Positions 17,883 to 26,716 of a stretch of DNA of 64,000 bases are shown one piece after another (position 1 is the first letter of the stretch; each line of letters begins with the position of its first letter). Below the pieces are notes generated by a model, which searched no databases, had not been told where the DNA came from, and saw nothing but the letters and a program-made list of their open reading frames with translations. A program made the translations under genes and the position numbers. Source of the DNA: Paractinoplanes rishiriensis. GTDB lineage: Bacteria > Actinomycetota > Actinomycetes > Mycobacteriales > Micromonosporaceae. The stretch is from assembly GCF_016862375.1 (NCBI RefSeq), contig NZ_BOMV01000061.1, positions 62,001 to 126,000 on the forward strand, written 5' to 3'.

Positions 17883-17977
17883 TGTGCGCGTACGCGCACA
17901 CTCCCACAAATGGGAACGTACGCGCACACCTTTCGGGATGGGAACGTACGCGCACATCGGGTAGGATGTGCGCGTAC
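17883..17977. promoter_or_regulatory. Four HipB-type operator half-sites between the MFS and hipB genes
   Basis: The 11-mer TGTGCGCGTAC or its complement occurs four times. The first site is the perfect 18-bp palindrome TGTGCGCGTACGCGCACA (17883-17900). GTACGCGCACA recurs at 17918-17928 and 17946-17956, each preceded by GGGAAC, and TGTGCGCGTAC recurs at 17967-17977. A TAGGAT box (17962-17967) likely serves hipB. The sites cover promoters of both divergent genes. Confidence 0.75.
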
Positions 17978-17997
17978 TTGCTCAACAGGAGGATGGC

Positions 17998-18264
17998 TTG
18001 CGGCTGCGAGACGCCCAGGACCTGGGCCGATACGTGCGTGATCGGCGCCGCTCGGCCGGGCTCAGCCAGACCGACCTGGCCGCCCGCGCCCGGGTGAGCC
18101 GGCGCTGGCTGTCCGACCTCGAGTCCGGCAAGGCCACTGCCGAGGTCGGCCTGGTCTTCCGGGTGATCGCCGCGCTGGGCCTGTTCCTGGATGCCCGGCC
18201 CGAACCCGAACCCGAGATCGACCTGGACGCCTACCTCGACTCGCTCGGCGGTGGTGGCTCATGA
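17998..18264 (+). CDS. hipB: HipB-like antitoxin/repressor
   Basis: The 88-residue protein is an XRE-type helix-turn-helix (LGRYVRDRRRSAGLSQTDLA ... VSRRWLSDLESGKA). In the HipBA family it binds the HipA kinase and represses their shared promoter. TTG 17998 was chosen because AGGAGG lies 5 nt before it; the upstream GTG at 17968 lies within an operator repeat. The stop overlaps the hipA start by 4 nt. The C-terminal tail is acidic and ends in glycines. Confidence 0.88.
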   Translation: MRLRDAQDLGRYVRDRRRSAGLSQTDLAARARVSRRWLSDLESGKATAEVGLVFRVIAALGLFLDARPEPEPEIDLDAYLDSLGGGGS

Positions 18265-19550
18265 GCCGGACGCTGGCCGTGCTGCTCGGCGGCCGGCTGG
18301 CCGGCTCACTCACCCAGGGCCGGGGCGGAGCGCTCACTCTCGACTACGACCAGGCCTACCGGGATGCGCCGGGCTCGCTGCCGCTCTCGCTGTCCATGCC
18401 GTTGACCGAGGCGAGTCACCCCAACGCGGTGGTTCGCGCTTACTGCCAGGGGCTGTTGCCCGACAACGAAAATGTGCTGGACCGCTGGGGTCGCGAGTTC
18501 CAGGTTTCGCCCGGAAACCCGTTCGCGCTGCTCGGGCACGTCGGCGAGGACTGTGCGGGCGCGGTGCAGTTCGTAACCCCGGATCGCGTTGAGGCGCTGC
18601 TGGCGCAGACCGGCTCGATCGTCCCGTTGACCGAGGAGCAGGTCGGAGAGCGACTGCGCGTGCTGCGCCGCGATCCGGCCGCCTGGCATCTGGCCGGCAC
18701 CGGCCAGTTCAGCCTGGCCGGCGCGCAGGCCAAGACGGCGCTGCACTTCGACGCCGGGACCGGGCAGTGGGGCGATCCGTCCGGCGCGGTACCCACTACC
18801 CACATCCTCAAGCCGGCCATCGCCGGTTTCGACGACCACGATCTCAACGAGCACCTCTGCCTTCAGGCCGCCCAGATCATCGGCCTGCGCGTGGCGTCCT
18901 CCTCGGTACGGTCCTTCGGCGGCGAACGGGCTGTGGTGGTCGAGCGGTACGACCGGTTCCCGGCCGGCGCGGGCCGGGTGCTGCGGATTCACCAGGAGGA
19001 CATGTGCCAGGCGCTCGGCCTGCCGCCGACCGCCAAGTATCAGAGCGAGGGCGGTCCCACGCCCGAGCAGATCATCGCGTTGCTGCGCCGCGCGGTGGCC
19101 GCCCCGGTGGGCGAGCGCGAGGCGGAGCGGTTCGTCGACGCGCTCGCGCTCAACTGGCTGGTGGCCGGCACGGATGCGCATGCCAAGAACTACTCACTGC
19201 TGTTCAGCGGCGGCCAGATCCGGCTCGCGCCGCTTTACGACGTGGCGAGCAGCCTGCCGTATGACGACATGTTCCGGCCGAAGCTGCGCCTGGCGATGCG
19301 GATCGGATCGGAGTACCGGATGGCGGCGATTACCGGGCGGCACTGGCGCGCCTTCGCCGAGCAGAACAATCTCGACCCGGACAGCACGCTGGCCCGGATC
19401 GACGAACTGGCCGCCCGGCTGCCGGATGCGTTCCGCGCGGCGTCCGCGGCCGATGCGGTGGTCGCGCTCGGCTCCGGCCTGCCAGACCGCCTGATCCCGC
19501 GTATCGAGGCGCACACCCGGGCCTGTCGCGCGGCGCTGGCGGCGGCGTGA
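18261..19550 (+). CDS. hipA: HipA-like serine/threonine kinase toxin
   Basis: The 429-residue protein has the full HipA layout: an N-terminal subdomain, then the regulatory serine loop FSLAGAQAK (Ser151, matching the autophosphorylated Ser150 of E. coli HipA), then the catalytic segment GTDAHAKNYS and the DVASS metal-binding motif. HipA kinases inhibit translation by phosphorylating a tRNA synthetase in E. coli; the target here is unknown. All key residues are intact. It overlaps hipB upstream and a GNAT gene downstream. Confidence 0.92.
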   Translation: MSRTLAVLLGGRLAGSLTQGRGGALTLDYDQAYRDAPGSLPLSLSMPLTEASHPNAVVRAYCQGLLPDNENVLDRWGREFQVSPGNPFALLGHVGEDCAGAVQFVTPDRVEALLAQTGSIVPLTEEQVGERLRVLRRDPAAWHLAGTGQFSLAGAQAKTALHFDAGTGQWGDPSGAVPTTHILKPAIAGFDDHDLNEHLCLQAAQIIGLRVASSSVRSFGGERAVVVERYDRFPAGAGRVLRIHQEDMCQALGLPPTAKYQSEGGPTPEQIIALLRRAVAAPVGEREAERFVDALALNWLVAGTDAHAKNYSLLFSGGQIRLAPLYDVASSLPYDDMFRPKLRLAMRIGSEYRMAAITGRHWRAFAEQNNLDPDSTLARIDELAARLPDAFRAASAADAVVALGSGLPDRLIPRIEAHTRACRAALAAA

Positions 19551-20047
19551 TCCGGGCGGCTCGGCACGACGACGTCGACACCATGCGGGCGGTCGAGGTG
19601 GCGGCCGGGCGGCTGTTCGCCGAGATCGGGATGGACCTCGTGGCGGAGGACGAGCCGCCGGCCGCCGACATGCTGCGGCACTACATCGGCAACGGCCGGG
19701 CCTGGGTGTACGGCGCCGACGTGCCGGTGGCCTACCTGCTGGCCCGCTGGGTCGACGGCAACGTGCACCTGGAGCAGGTGTCGGTCGACCCGGGGTATGC
19801 CGGGCGGCGGATCGGGGTGGCGCTGGTCGAACACCTCGCGGCGTGGGCGCGGGAGCGGGGTGCGCCGGCGCTCACCCTCAGCACGTACGCCGAGGTGGCC
19901 TGGAACGCGCCCTACTACGAGCGGCTCGGCTTCCGGCGGCTGGCCGACGCCGAGCTCACCGACGGGCTGCGCCGGATCCGGGCCGAGGAGGCCGCGCACG
20001 GGCTGGACCGGTGGCCGCGGCTCTGCATGCGCCGCGAACTGGGCTAG
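19547..20047 (+). CDS. GNAT-family N-acetyltransferase
   Basis: The 166-residue protein has the GNAT acetyl-CoA-binding segment VSVDPGYAGRRIGVALVEHL and a C-terminal NAPYYERLGFRR motif. Its GTG start overlaps the hipA stop, so it is translated with the hipBA operon. The substrate is unknown. Some GNATs act as toxins, but this one has the longer form usual for small-molecule acetyltransferases and no paired antitoxin of its own. Confidence 0.88.
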   Translation: MIRAARHDDVDTMRAVEVAAGRLFAEIGMDLVAEDEPPAADMLRHYIGNGRAWVYGADVPVAYLLARWVDGNVHLEQVSVDPGYAGRRIGVALVEHLAAWARERGAPALTLSTYAEVAWNAPYYERLGFRRLADAELTDGLRRIRAEEAAHGLDRWPRLCMRRELG

Positions 20048-20080
20048 GGCGGCGGTCGAAGGGACCGGGAGTGGACGTGG

Positions 20081-20386
20081 CTAGCGGCGCCAGCGCAGCC
20101 ACTTGGCGGTGATCTCGGCGGGTAGGTCGACGTCGTGGTGGCGGGCCAGCAGCAGGACGTGGCACAGCACGTCGGCCAGTTCGGCGCGGAACGCGGCCTC
20201 GCGCTCGTCGAGGGTGCGGTCCTTGGCCCGGGCCTGGCCGATCTTGGCCAGGTAGGCCTCGGTCAGCTCGCCCACCTCCTCCTGCAGCTTGAGCAGGTAC
20301 CAGGCGTCGTCGCGGGCGAAGCCCACCGCCTCCGCGTAGCGCTGTGAGATCCGTTCGACGTCATCGCTGAGCGTGCCGAGGTCCAT
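20081..20386 (-). CDS. MazG-like nucleotide pyrophosphohydrolase
   Basis: The 101-residue protein has the MazG/all-alpha NTP pyrophosphatase pattern: LKLQEEVGELTEAYL followed by ELADVLCHVLLLARHHDVDL, giving the E-E-x2-E and E-x2-D metal-binding sets. Such enzymes hydrolyse non-canonical or excess nucleoside triphosphates. The start is ATG 20386. It lies convergent to the GNAT gene and divergent from the oxidoreductase. Confidence 0.82.
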   Translation of the reverse strand: MDLGTLSDDVERISQRYAEAVGFARDDAWYLLKLQEEVGELTEAYLAKIGQARAKDRTLDEREAAFRAELADVLCHVLLLARHHDVDLPAEITAKWLRWRR

Positions 20387-20410
20387 CCGCGGGAGCTTAG
20401 TGTGGGTGGC

Positions 20411-21427
20411 ATGCGAGCTGCCGTCTTCGAAGAGCCCGGTCCCGCCTCGGTCCTGCGGATCGTCGAGCGGGACATGCCACCCGCCGGCGCCGACGAGGTG
20501 CGGGTCCGCATCGTGCTGTCCGCGGTCAACCCGACCGACACCGGCACCCGGGCCGGGCGCGGCGTGCCGGACGGGGTGTCGCCGCCGCGGGTGCCCAACC
20601 AGGACGGGGCCGGCGTGGTGGACGCGATCGGCGAGGGCGTCACCGGGCTCGAGCCGGGTGACCGGGTGTGGGTGTGGGACGCCGGCTACGGCCGGGAGAA
20701 CGGCACCGCCCAGGAGTACGTGGTGTTGCCCCGCCGCCAGGTGGTGCGGATGAACGACGACGTCCCGTTCGAGGTCGGCGCCGCGCTGGGCATCCCGGCG
20801 CTCACCGCGCACCGCTGCCTCACGCTGGCCAGCGACGGTCCGCCGCGGCTCGGCCCGGACGCGCTGGCCGGCCGGACCGTGCTGGTCGCGGGCGGTGCCG
20901 GAGCGGTCGGCAACGCCGCCATCCAGCTCGCCAAGTGGGCCGGCGCCACGGTGCTCAGCACGGTCAGCTCCAAGGAGAAGGCCGACCTGGCGGCCGCGGC
21001 CGGTGCCGACGCGGTGCTCAACTACCGCGAGGAGGACGTGGCCGCGCGGGTCAGGGAGCTGACCGGCGGTGCCGGCGCGCACGTCGTCGTCGAGGTCAAC
21101 ACCGACAACCTGCGCACCGACCTGAGTGCGGTGGCATCCGGCGGCAACATCGCGATCTACGTGGCCGGCGAGGTGGCCATCCCGAGCTTCAAGGCGATGC
21201 TCAAGAACGCCAGCCTCGATTTCGTGCTCACCTACACCACCACGACCGAGGAGAAGGACAACGCGGTCGACGCGGTGGGCGAGGCGGTGAACGCCGGCGT
21301 GTTCCGGGTGGGCGAGGAGGCCGGGCTGCCGATCCTGCGCTACCCGTTCGAGCGGATCGCCGACGCGCACGAGGCGGTCGAGCAGCACGCGGTCGGCAAG
21401 GTGGTCATCGAGGTGACCGGGCCTTGA
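20411..21427 (+). CDS. Quinone oxidoreductase-like MDR-family dehydrogenase
   Basis: The product is about 338 residues and follows the medium-chain dehydrogenase plan: a GroES-like N-terminal half and a Rossmann half with AGGAGAVGNAAIQLAKWAGA for NADPH. The zinc-binding Cys/His residues of alcohol dehydrogenases are absent, as in QOR/zeta-crystallin enzymes that reduce quinones. ATG 20411 was chosen over GTG 20402. Its 3' end overlaps the end of pseG by 23 bp on the other strand. Confidence 0.85.
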   Translation: MRAAVFEEPGPASVLRIVERDMPPAGADEVRVRIVLSAVNPTDTGTRAGRGVPDGVSPPRVPNQDGAGVVDAIGEGVTGLEPGDRVWVWDAGYGRENGTAQEYVVLPRRQVVRMNDDVPFEVGAALGIPALTAHRCLTLASDGPPRLGPDALAGRTVLVAGGAGAVGNAAIQLAKWAGATVLSTVSSKEKADLAAAAGADAVLNYREEDVAARVRELTGGAGAHVVVEVNTDNLRTDLSAVASGGNIAIYVAGEVAIPSFKAMLKNASLDFVLTYTTTTEEKDNAVDAVGEAVNAGVFRVGEEAGLPILRYPFERIADAHEAVEQHAVGKVVIEVTGP

Positions 21428-22424
21428 CCAGGCCGAGCAGCGCGTCGCAGACCCGGGCGGTGCCGTGGCCGTCCACCGCGGCCCAGCCCTTGGCGGCCAG
21501 CGAGGTGCGCAGTTCGGGGTCGGTCAGCAGGGTGCGCAGGGTGGTCACGGCGTCCGGGCCGAAGTGGCCGAGCTGCCCGAGCCCGGCCGCGTAACCGCGG
21601 GCCATCATCCGCTCGTACCCCAGAATTTGGTTGTCCACCACCCAGACCAGCGCGGCCGGCAGTCCCAGGCAGAGCAGCTCCCAGGTCGAGGTGCCGCTGG
21701 CGCTGACCGCCAGGTCGGCGCCGGCCAGGAGTTTCGGCAGGTCGTCGGTGGGCGCGATGACCTCGAAGCGGCCGTGCGGTCCGGCCGGTATCGCGCTCAG
21801 CTCGGCCCGCAACTCGGCGGTGGCCCCGATGACAACGGCGTCGAAAGGCACCGCGGTCGCCGCGAGGAGTGCGGCTACCTGCGGCGCCGCGCGGTAGGCG
21901 TCGGTTCCGCCGAAAAAAGCAACAACCTTGGGCGTACGCGCGGCGCCGTGAGCCGGCGGCGCGAGCGGGCGCAGTTGCCGGACGGCCGACCGCAGCAGCG
22001 CGTAGTCGAGCCCGGCCAGGCCCAGCACGCCCGGGGTGGTGATCACCGAGTCCAGGTTCTGGTCGACGTAGATGTCGGCGGTCTGGCCCCGGAAGTCGCC
22101 GTCCACGATCGCCAGTACGGTGCGCCCGGACTCGCGGACCGCCACGCTGTGCGCCGGCGGCAGCGTGTACGAGTCGATCACCAGCGCGTCCAGCCCGAGC
22201 CGGCCGGCCGTGGCCACCAGGTCGTCCGGGCCGGCCGGCGGCGGGTCGCAGGGCAGGCCGCGGCGGGTCAGCTGGGCGGTCGCCCATTCGACGCCGCCCA
22301 GGTCGCCGAGGAACCGGACCTCGACGTCGCGGGCCAGCAACTCCTCGGCGAGCGCGACGCAACGAACCAGATGCCCGACGCCGGTGATCGCACCGGCGTC
22401 GCAGCGGATACCGACGGCCGTCAC
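21405..22424 (-). CDS. pseG: UDP-sugar hydrolase of pseudaminic acid synthesis (PseG)
   Basis: The product is about 339 residues and has a GT-B-like fold. The N-terminal GVGHLVRC loop holds His18, which matches the catalytic His17 of Campylobacter PseG. The enzyme removes UDP from the 2,4-diacetamido-trideoxy-altrose intermediate. Further motifs are FFGGTDAY and SASGTSTWELLCLGLP. The GTG start at 22424 lies 64 bp after pseF. It is the last gene of the left pse operon. Conservation around the active site and the neighbours make the call firm. Confidence 0.9.
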   Translation of the reverse strand: MTAVGIRCDAGAITGVGHLVRCVALAEELLARDVEVRFLGDLGGVEWATAQLTRRGLPCDPPPAGPDDLVATAGRLGLDALVIDSYTLPPAHSVAVRESGRTVLAIVDGDFRGQTADIYVDQNLDSVITTPGVLGLAGLDYALLRSAVRQLRPLAPPAHGAARTPKVVAFFGGTDAYRAAPQVAALLAATAVPFDAVVIGATAELRAELSAIPAGPHGRFEVIAPTDDLPKLLAGADLAVSASGTSTWELLCLGLPAALVWVVDNQILGYERMMARGYAAGLGQLGHFGPDAVTTLRTLLTDPELRTSLAAKGWAAVDGHGTARVCDALLGLVKARSPR

Positions 22425-22488
22425 GCAGAGCCGCCTTGTGCATGCCCTTCTGGCCCTACGACCGCTTCGCCCACTCCGGTGCAGTCGG

Positions 22489-23214
22489 TCATGCCTCGAC
22501 AAGAGCTTTCTGCAGCACGCTCGCGTTCAATTCGGTGAGCTCGGGGCGCTCGGCCAGCCAGGCGGCGACCGCCCGGATGCTGACCGGCTCGTCGCCGAAG
22601 TGCTCGACGATCGCCTCGATCAGCTTCCAGTCGTCCTCGGTGTCCAGGGTGAGCCGCAGGTGCGACAGGTCGGGCTGCATGGTCAGGCCGATCACGTCGA
22701 AGTCCTCGGCGTGCGTGTAGATGTACGACGTCACGTGGGTGCGGTGGTGCTCGGTGGCCAGCGTGTCGATGGCCCGCAGCACCGGCGTGCGGACCACCTC
22801 GACGTCCAGGCCGCGGGGGAGCGTGCGGGTGATCGAGGTGGTCAGGTAGTCGACCCCGGCCGCGGTGAAGACCCGGTGCGCGAGATTGACCAGGCCCGGG
22901 TCGAGCAGCGGGCAGTCGGCGGTGAAGCGCAGCACGACGTCGCTCTCGTGCTCGTCCAGCACACCCAGGAAGCGGGTCAGCACGTCGTCGACCGGGCCGC
23001 GCAGGCAGGGCACGCCGATCGCCTCGCACTCGGCCACCACGGCGTCGTCGACCTCCTCGGTGGTGGTCGCCACGACCAGTTCGTCGAGGACGCCGCCGGC
23101 ACGCGCGGCCCGGACCACGCGTTCCAGCACGGTGCGGCCGCCGAGCCGGCGCAACACCTTGCCGGGCAACCGGGAGGAGCCCATCCGGGCCTGGATTATG
23201 CCGAGGGATGTCAT
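22489..23214 (-). CDS. pseF: CMP-pseudaminic acid synthetase (PseF/SpsF family cytidylyltransferase)
   Basis: The 241-residue protein starts with GIIQARMGSSRLPGK, the nucleotide-binding motif of SpsF/PseF cytidylyltransferases, and has RFTADCPLLDP downstream. It should activate the nonulosonic acid with CTP to give the CMP-sugar used by a transferase. The ATG overlaps the end of B1 by 4 nt, so it is coupled to that gene. PseF-type sequences also occur in legionaminic acid routes, but the partner genes favour pseudaminic acid. Confidence 0.88.
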   Translation of the reverse strand: MTSLGIIQARMGSSRLPGKVLRRLGGRTVLERVVRAARAGGVLDELVVATTTEEVDDAVVAECEAIGVPCLRGPVDDVLTRFLGVLDEHESDVVLRFTADCPLLDPGLVNLAHRVFTAAGVDYLTTSITRTLPRGLDVEVVRTPVLRAIDTLATEHHRTHVTSYIYTHAEDFDVIGLTMQPDLSHLRLTLDTEDDWKLIEAIVEHFGDEPVSIRAVAAWLAERPELTELNASVLQKALVEA

Positions 23215-24758
23215 TTATGTCCTTTTCGAAGGCGATTGCGTGCCTTACGGGCCAATCCATACCCCAGCTTCGCCAGGCGAAAGCCGAGGCTGCCGCTGAA
23301 CGCGGCGATCTGCACCCGCATCTTGCGGAGTTCCCGGTCGCGGCGGTCGAGCTCGCGCTCGTACCACTCGTTGCGGGAGACGGCGTCGGCCAGCCGGCGC
23401 TGCACCGCCCGGAGCTGCTCCTCGTGCTCGCGGCGCGAGTCCGGCAGCGGAGGGCCGGCGACCATCGGTGCGTCCGGTGCGTCGTCGGGCAGGCCCGCGG
23501 CGGCTCGCAGCAGGTCGGTCAGCGCCGGCACGTCGGACGCCGCCGGCCAGGGATGGTGGTAGCCACCGTCGATCAGTGTGCCGGCAAACCGGTGCAAAAC
23601 GTCCGGCTGCGCCGGAACACCGGGATCAAGGCAGGCGTACGCGTCGCGGTGCACCACGACGTTGTCGGCGCCGACCTCGGGCAGCGCCGCGGTCCAGCCG
23701 GTGAGCAGCCGCCGCAGCACCGGCAGGTCGTGCCGCAGGCAGGCGCCGAGCAGCAGTTCCTCCAGCAGCCGCCCGGGCGGCAGCGGCCCGGCCAGCCCCG
23801 GGACGTCACCCTGCGGGCCGCCCCCGACCACCCGCCGGACCCACACGCCGTCCGGCCCGGGCGCCACCTCAACCACGGCCTCGCCGCCGGCCCGGCCGGG
23901 GCCGGCCGGGGCCGGGCGGGTGCTGAGCAGCACCGGTGGCAGGGCCAGGGTGGCCGCCGGGCGGGGGGCCAGGTGGGCGGCGACCAGCCAGGAGGCGGCG
24001 AACTCCGGGCCCACGCCGGCTCGGATCGCCGCGGCGGTCAGGCGGCGGGGGTCGCTGAGGACGCTGCGGGCGGCGTAGGCGGCGCCTACCGCGCTCGCGG
24101 CCGCGGCGGCCAGGGCGCCGGCCGGGCCGTCCTGGAGGGCGTTCGGGGTGGCGATCATGGTGGGGGACTGCGGGGTGGGCCAGGCGGCGGCCAGCCAGTC
24201 GACCGCCAGTCCCTCGGCCGCCAGGCGGGCGGCCAGGCGGGTCGGGTTGCCGGGGCGGGTGGTGTCGTATTCGCCGAGCGGTCGCCAGGCGCTGTCGTCC
24301 TGGGCACTGGTGGCCGCGGCCGGGTCGACCAGGCGGTGCACGCCCAGTTCGTTCTCGACCGCCAGCAGCAGGGTGCCGCCGGGTCGCAGGGCCCGCTTGA
24401 GCGCCAGCAGGCTCTCGGCCCAGTCGAACTGCGGCCCCTCCACCGAGCAGAGCCGGTCGAGGCCGTCCAGCGCTACCACCACGTCCCAGCGGTCGGCGTC
24501 GGTGAGCTTGGCGATGCTGCCGCAGAGCACGTCACGGCCGCGGGCGTGCAGCGCGATGGCCTCCGGCTGGGAGCGGACCAGGCAGGTCACCGCGGTGCGC
24601 CCGGCCAGCGCGTCGATCAGCGCGTCCTCGTGCGGGCCGGCGACCAGCACGTTCAGGCCGGCCGGCAGCTGGTCGGCCAGGTAGGCCCCCAGAGCGCCGC
24701 CGGCCGGTGGGCGGGTCTCGGTCCAGGCCGGCATCTCGCCGCCGATCAGCCGGATCAC
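23211..24758 (-). CDS. B1: methyltransferase-like protein of the pse locus
   Basis: The product is about 515 residues. The first 170 look like a class I methyltransferase fold (LVAGPHEDALIDAL, DVVVALDGLDRL, LRPGGTLLLAVEN), although the SAM-binding glycine loop is unusual. The middle part has no motif I know. The last 80 residues are a charged coiled coil followed by a basic tail (ARKARNRLRKGHK). It is a paralogue of B2: both share GGEMxAWT near the start and VLSDPRRL in the middle. It is coupled to A1 upstream (GTGA) and pseF downstream. It may modify the glycan or scaffold the transferase; the function is inferred. Confidence 0.7.
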   Translation of the reverse strand: MIRLIGGEMPAWTETRPPAGGALGAYLADQLPAGLNVLVAGPHEDALIDALAGRTAVTCLVRSQPEAIALHARGRDVLCGSIAKLTDADRWDVVVALDGLDRLCSVEGPQFDWAESLLALKRALRPGGTLLLAVENELGVHRLVDPAAATSAQDDSAWRPLGEYDTTRPGNPTRLAARLAAEGLAVDWLAAAWPTPQSPTMIATPNALQDGPAGALAAAAASAVGAAYAARSVLSDPRRLTAAAIRAGVGPEFAASWLVAAHLAPRPAATLALPPVLLSTRPAPAGPGRAGGEAVVEVAPGPDGVWVRRVVGGGPQGDVPGLAGPLPPGRLLEELLLGACLRHDLPVLRRLLTGWTAALPEVGADNVVVHRDAYACLDPGVPAQPDVLHRFAGTLIDGGYHHPWPAASDVPALTDLLRAAAGLPDDAPDAPMVAGPPLPDSRREHEEQLRAVQRRLADAVSRNEWYERELDRRDRELRKMRVQIAAFSGSLGFRLAKLGYGLARKARNRLRKGHK

Positions 24759-25585
24759 GCCGCGCTCACCGTGGGCCGCGCGGCGTGCCAGCCCAGCATC
24801 ATGCGCAGCTCGGCCGGCGAGGCCAGGTATCCGCCGCCCAGCTCGGCCATCGCGGACCGGCGCGCCGGCTCCGGGTCGGGGTGCTTGCCGTGCAGCTCGG
24901 GCCACTGCCGGCGGATCCGTTCGGCGGTCGGCCGGTGCTCGGCGTCCAGGTGCATCGGGTCACCGTAGACCGCCGGTTCGCAGCCCGCGGCCACCCCGTA
25001 GAAGACGGCGCTGCTGAGCCGGTTGGACGCCACCCGCCGGTGGCGGCGCAGCTCGGCCAACTGGTGGTGCAGGAACTTCGGGTCGGTGTCCAGATAGTTG
25101 TTGCCGCGGTAGCCGTGGCAGATCACCCGGCCGGCTTTTTCGTACTCGGCGCGGATCCGGTCGTTGCGGTACTCGTGCCAGTAGAGGCAGAAGGTCACCG
25201 GGCCGTCCTCGGTGTCCATGATGTCGTCGATGAGCCGGCGGTGGTCGCCGGTGACGTGCTGGCCCTCCCAGCCGTGGAACGGGTACCAGATGGTGCCGGC
25301 CCGATCCTCCTCGGACGGTGGCGGCGCAAAGGTGAGCAGGTAGAGGAACGGCGCGCCGGTCACCGTGGCATGCCGCCGCCCCATCGACCAGGCCCGCCGC
25401 CGGACCTGCTCGGACCACACGAAGATCGGGCGGCCGGGCACGTACGTGATCGCCGTGCCGAGGCCGTCCACCACGTTCCAGCCGTGCTGCAGGAAGCCCT
25501 CGATCCGGGGCGGTTGCTCCGGGTCGAGTCCGCAGTACTCGGCGAGCACGTGCGCATGGCCGTAGAAGTGGTTGGCGTGGTGCAC
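24755..25585 (-). CDS. A1: conserved protein of the pse locus, possible glycosyltransferase
   Basis: The 276-residue protein has no motif that names it safely. The layout, with HHANHFYGHAHVLAEYC at the start, QHGWN, VWSE, YPFHGWEGQ and a C-terminal NRLSSAVFYGVAAGCEPAVYG, looks like a GT-B-type transferase whose last motif would hold the donor phosphate. It is a clear paralogue of A2 with long shared blocks. It lies 3 bp after pseC and overlaps B1. The place between pseC and pseF makes a nonulosonic acid transferase the best guess, but this is inference. Confidence 0.65.
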   Translation of the reverse strand: MHHANHFYGHAHVLAEYCGLDPEQPPRIEGFLQHGWNVVDGLGTAITYVPGRPIFVWSEQVRRRAWSMGRRHATVTGAPFLYLLTFAPPPSEEDRAGTIWYPFHGWEGQHVTGDHRRLIDDIMDTEDGPVTFCLYWHEYRNDRIRAEYEKAGRVICHGYRGNNYLDTDPKFLHHQLAELRRHRRVASNRLSSAVFYGVAAGCEPAVYGDPMHLDAEHRPTAERIRRQWPELHGKHPDPEPARRSAMAELGGGYLASPAELRMMLGWHAARPTVSAA

Positions 25586-25588
25586 CCG

Positions 25589-26716
25589 CTAGCTCCCGAG
25601 GATCTGGCGCAACGCCTCGACGACGCGATCCTGGTCGGCGTCGGTGAGGTCGACGAACAGCGGCAACGACAGCTGTTCAGCGTAGAACGTCTCGGCTACC
25701 GGGCACATGCCGCGCCGGTAACCCAGGTCCTCGAAGACCGGATGCCAGTAGACCGGGATGTAGTTGACCTGGACGCCGATCCCGGCCGCGCGCATCCGGT
25801 CGAACACCTCGCGCCGCCGGCCGTCCAGGATGCGCACCGGGTAGAGGTGGCGCATCGGGTCGACGCCCTCGCGCTGGGTCGGCAGGCGCAGGCCGGGCAG
25901 GTCACCGAGCAGCGCGTCGTAGCGGACGGTCAGCTCGGCCCGGCGCCGCTTGAAGCCGGCGAGCCGGCGCAACTGCGCACTGCCCAGGGCGCAGAGCACG
26001 TCCGGCAGCCGGTAGTTGAGCCCGAACTCGTGCACCTCCTGGTGCCAGGCGCCCTCGTCGGGGTAGCGCAGCCGGGCCGGGTCGCGAACCAGGCCCACGG
26101 TGCGGAAGGTGCGGGCCCGGTCGAGCAGGTCGGGGCGCGGGCTGGCGACCGCGCCGCCCTCGCCGGTGGTCAGGTTTTTCGTCGGGAAGAAGGAGTACGT
26201 GGTGAGGTCGGCGAGCGTGCCGACCGGCCGGCCGTGGTACGTCGAGCCGATGGCGTGTGCCGCGTCGCCGATCAGCACCGCGCCGGCGCGCTCGGAGATC
26301 TTGCGCAGCGCGTCGTACTCGGCCGGGTGGCCGGCGTAGTCGACCGCCGCCACGGCCCGGGTGCGCGGCGTCACGGCGGCCTCGACCGCGGCCGGGTCGA
26401 GGTTGGCGGTGTCGTCCTCGACGTCGGCGAAGACCACGGTGGCGCCGCGCAGGCAGGCCCCGGACGCGGTGGCCACAAAGGTCATCGGGGTGGTGATCAC
26501 CTCGTCGCCGGGTCCGATGCCGGCCGCCGCGTAGGCCGTGTGCAGCGCGGTGCTGCCGTTGCTGACCGCCACGCAGGGCGCGCCGGTCACCGCCTCGAGG
26601 TCGGCCTCGAACTGGGCCACCCGGGGACCGGTGGTCAGCCAGTCGCTGCCGAGCGCGGCCACCACGGCCGCGACGTCGGAGGGGTCGATGGACTGCCGCC
26701 CGTACGGCAGCATCAT
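25589..26716 (-). CDS. pseC: PLP aminotransferase of pseudaminic acid synthesis (PseC)
   Basis: The product is about 375 residues, a DegT/DnrJ/EryC1-family aminotransferase. The PLP lysine is Lys180 in FFPTKNLTTGEGG, and Asp151 in DAAHA should bind the pyridine nitrogen. PseC transfers an amino group to C4 of the UDP-keto-sugar made by PseB. The ATG at 26716 overlaps the pseB stop (ATGA), so the two enzymes are made together. Confidence 0.93.
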   Translation of the reverse strand: MMLPYGRQSIDPSDVAAVVAALGSDWLTTGPRVAQFEADLEAVTGAPCVAVSNGSTALHTAYAAAGIGPGDEVITTPMTFVATASGACLRGATVVFADVEDDTANLDPAAVEAAVTPRTRAVAAVDYAGHPAEYDALRKISERAGAVLIGDAAHAIGSTYHGRPVGTLADLTTYSFFPTKNLTTGEGGAVASPRPDLLDRARTFRTVGLVRDPARLRYPDEGAWHQEVHEFGLNYRLPDVLCALGSAQLRRLAGFKRRRAELTVRYDALLGDLPGLRLPTQREGVDPMRHLYPVRILDGRRREVFDRMRAAGIGVQVNYIPVYWHPVFEDLGYRRGMCPVAETFYAEQLSLPLFVDLTDADQDRVVEALRQILGS

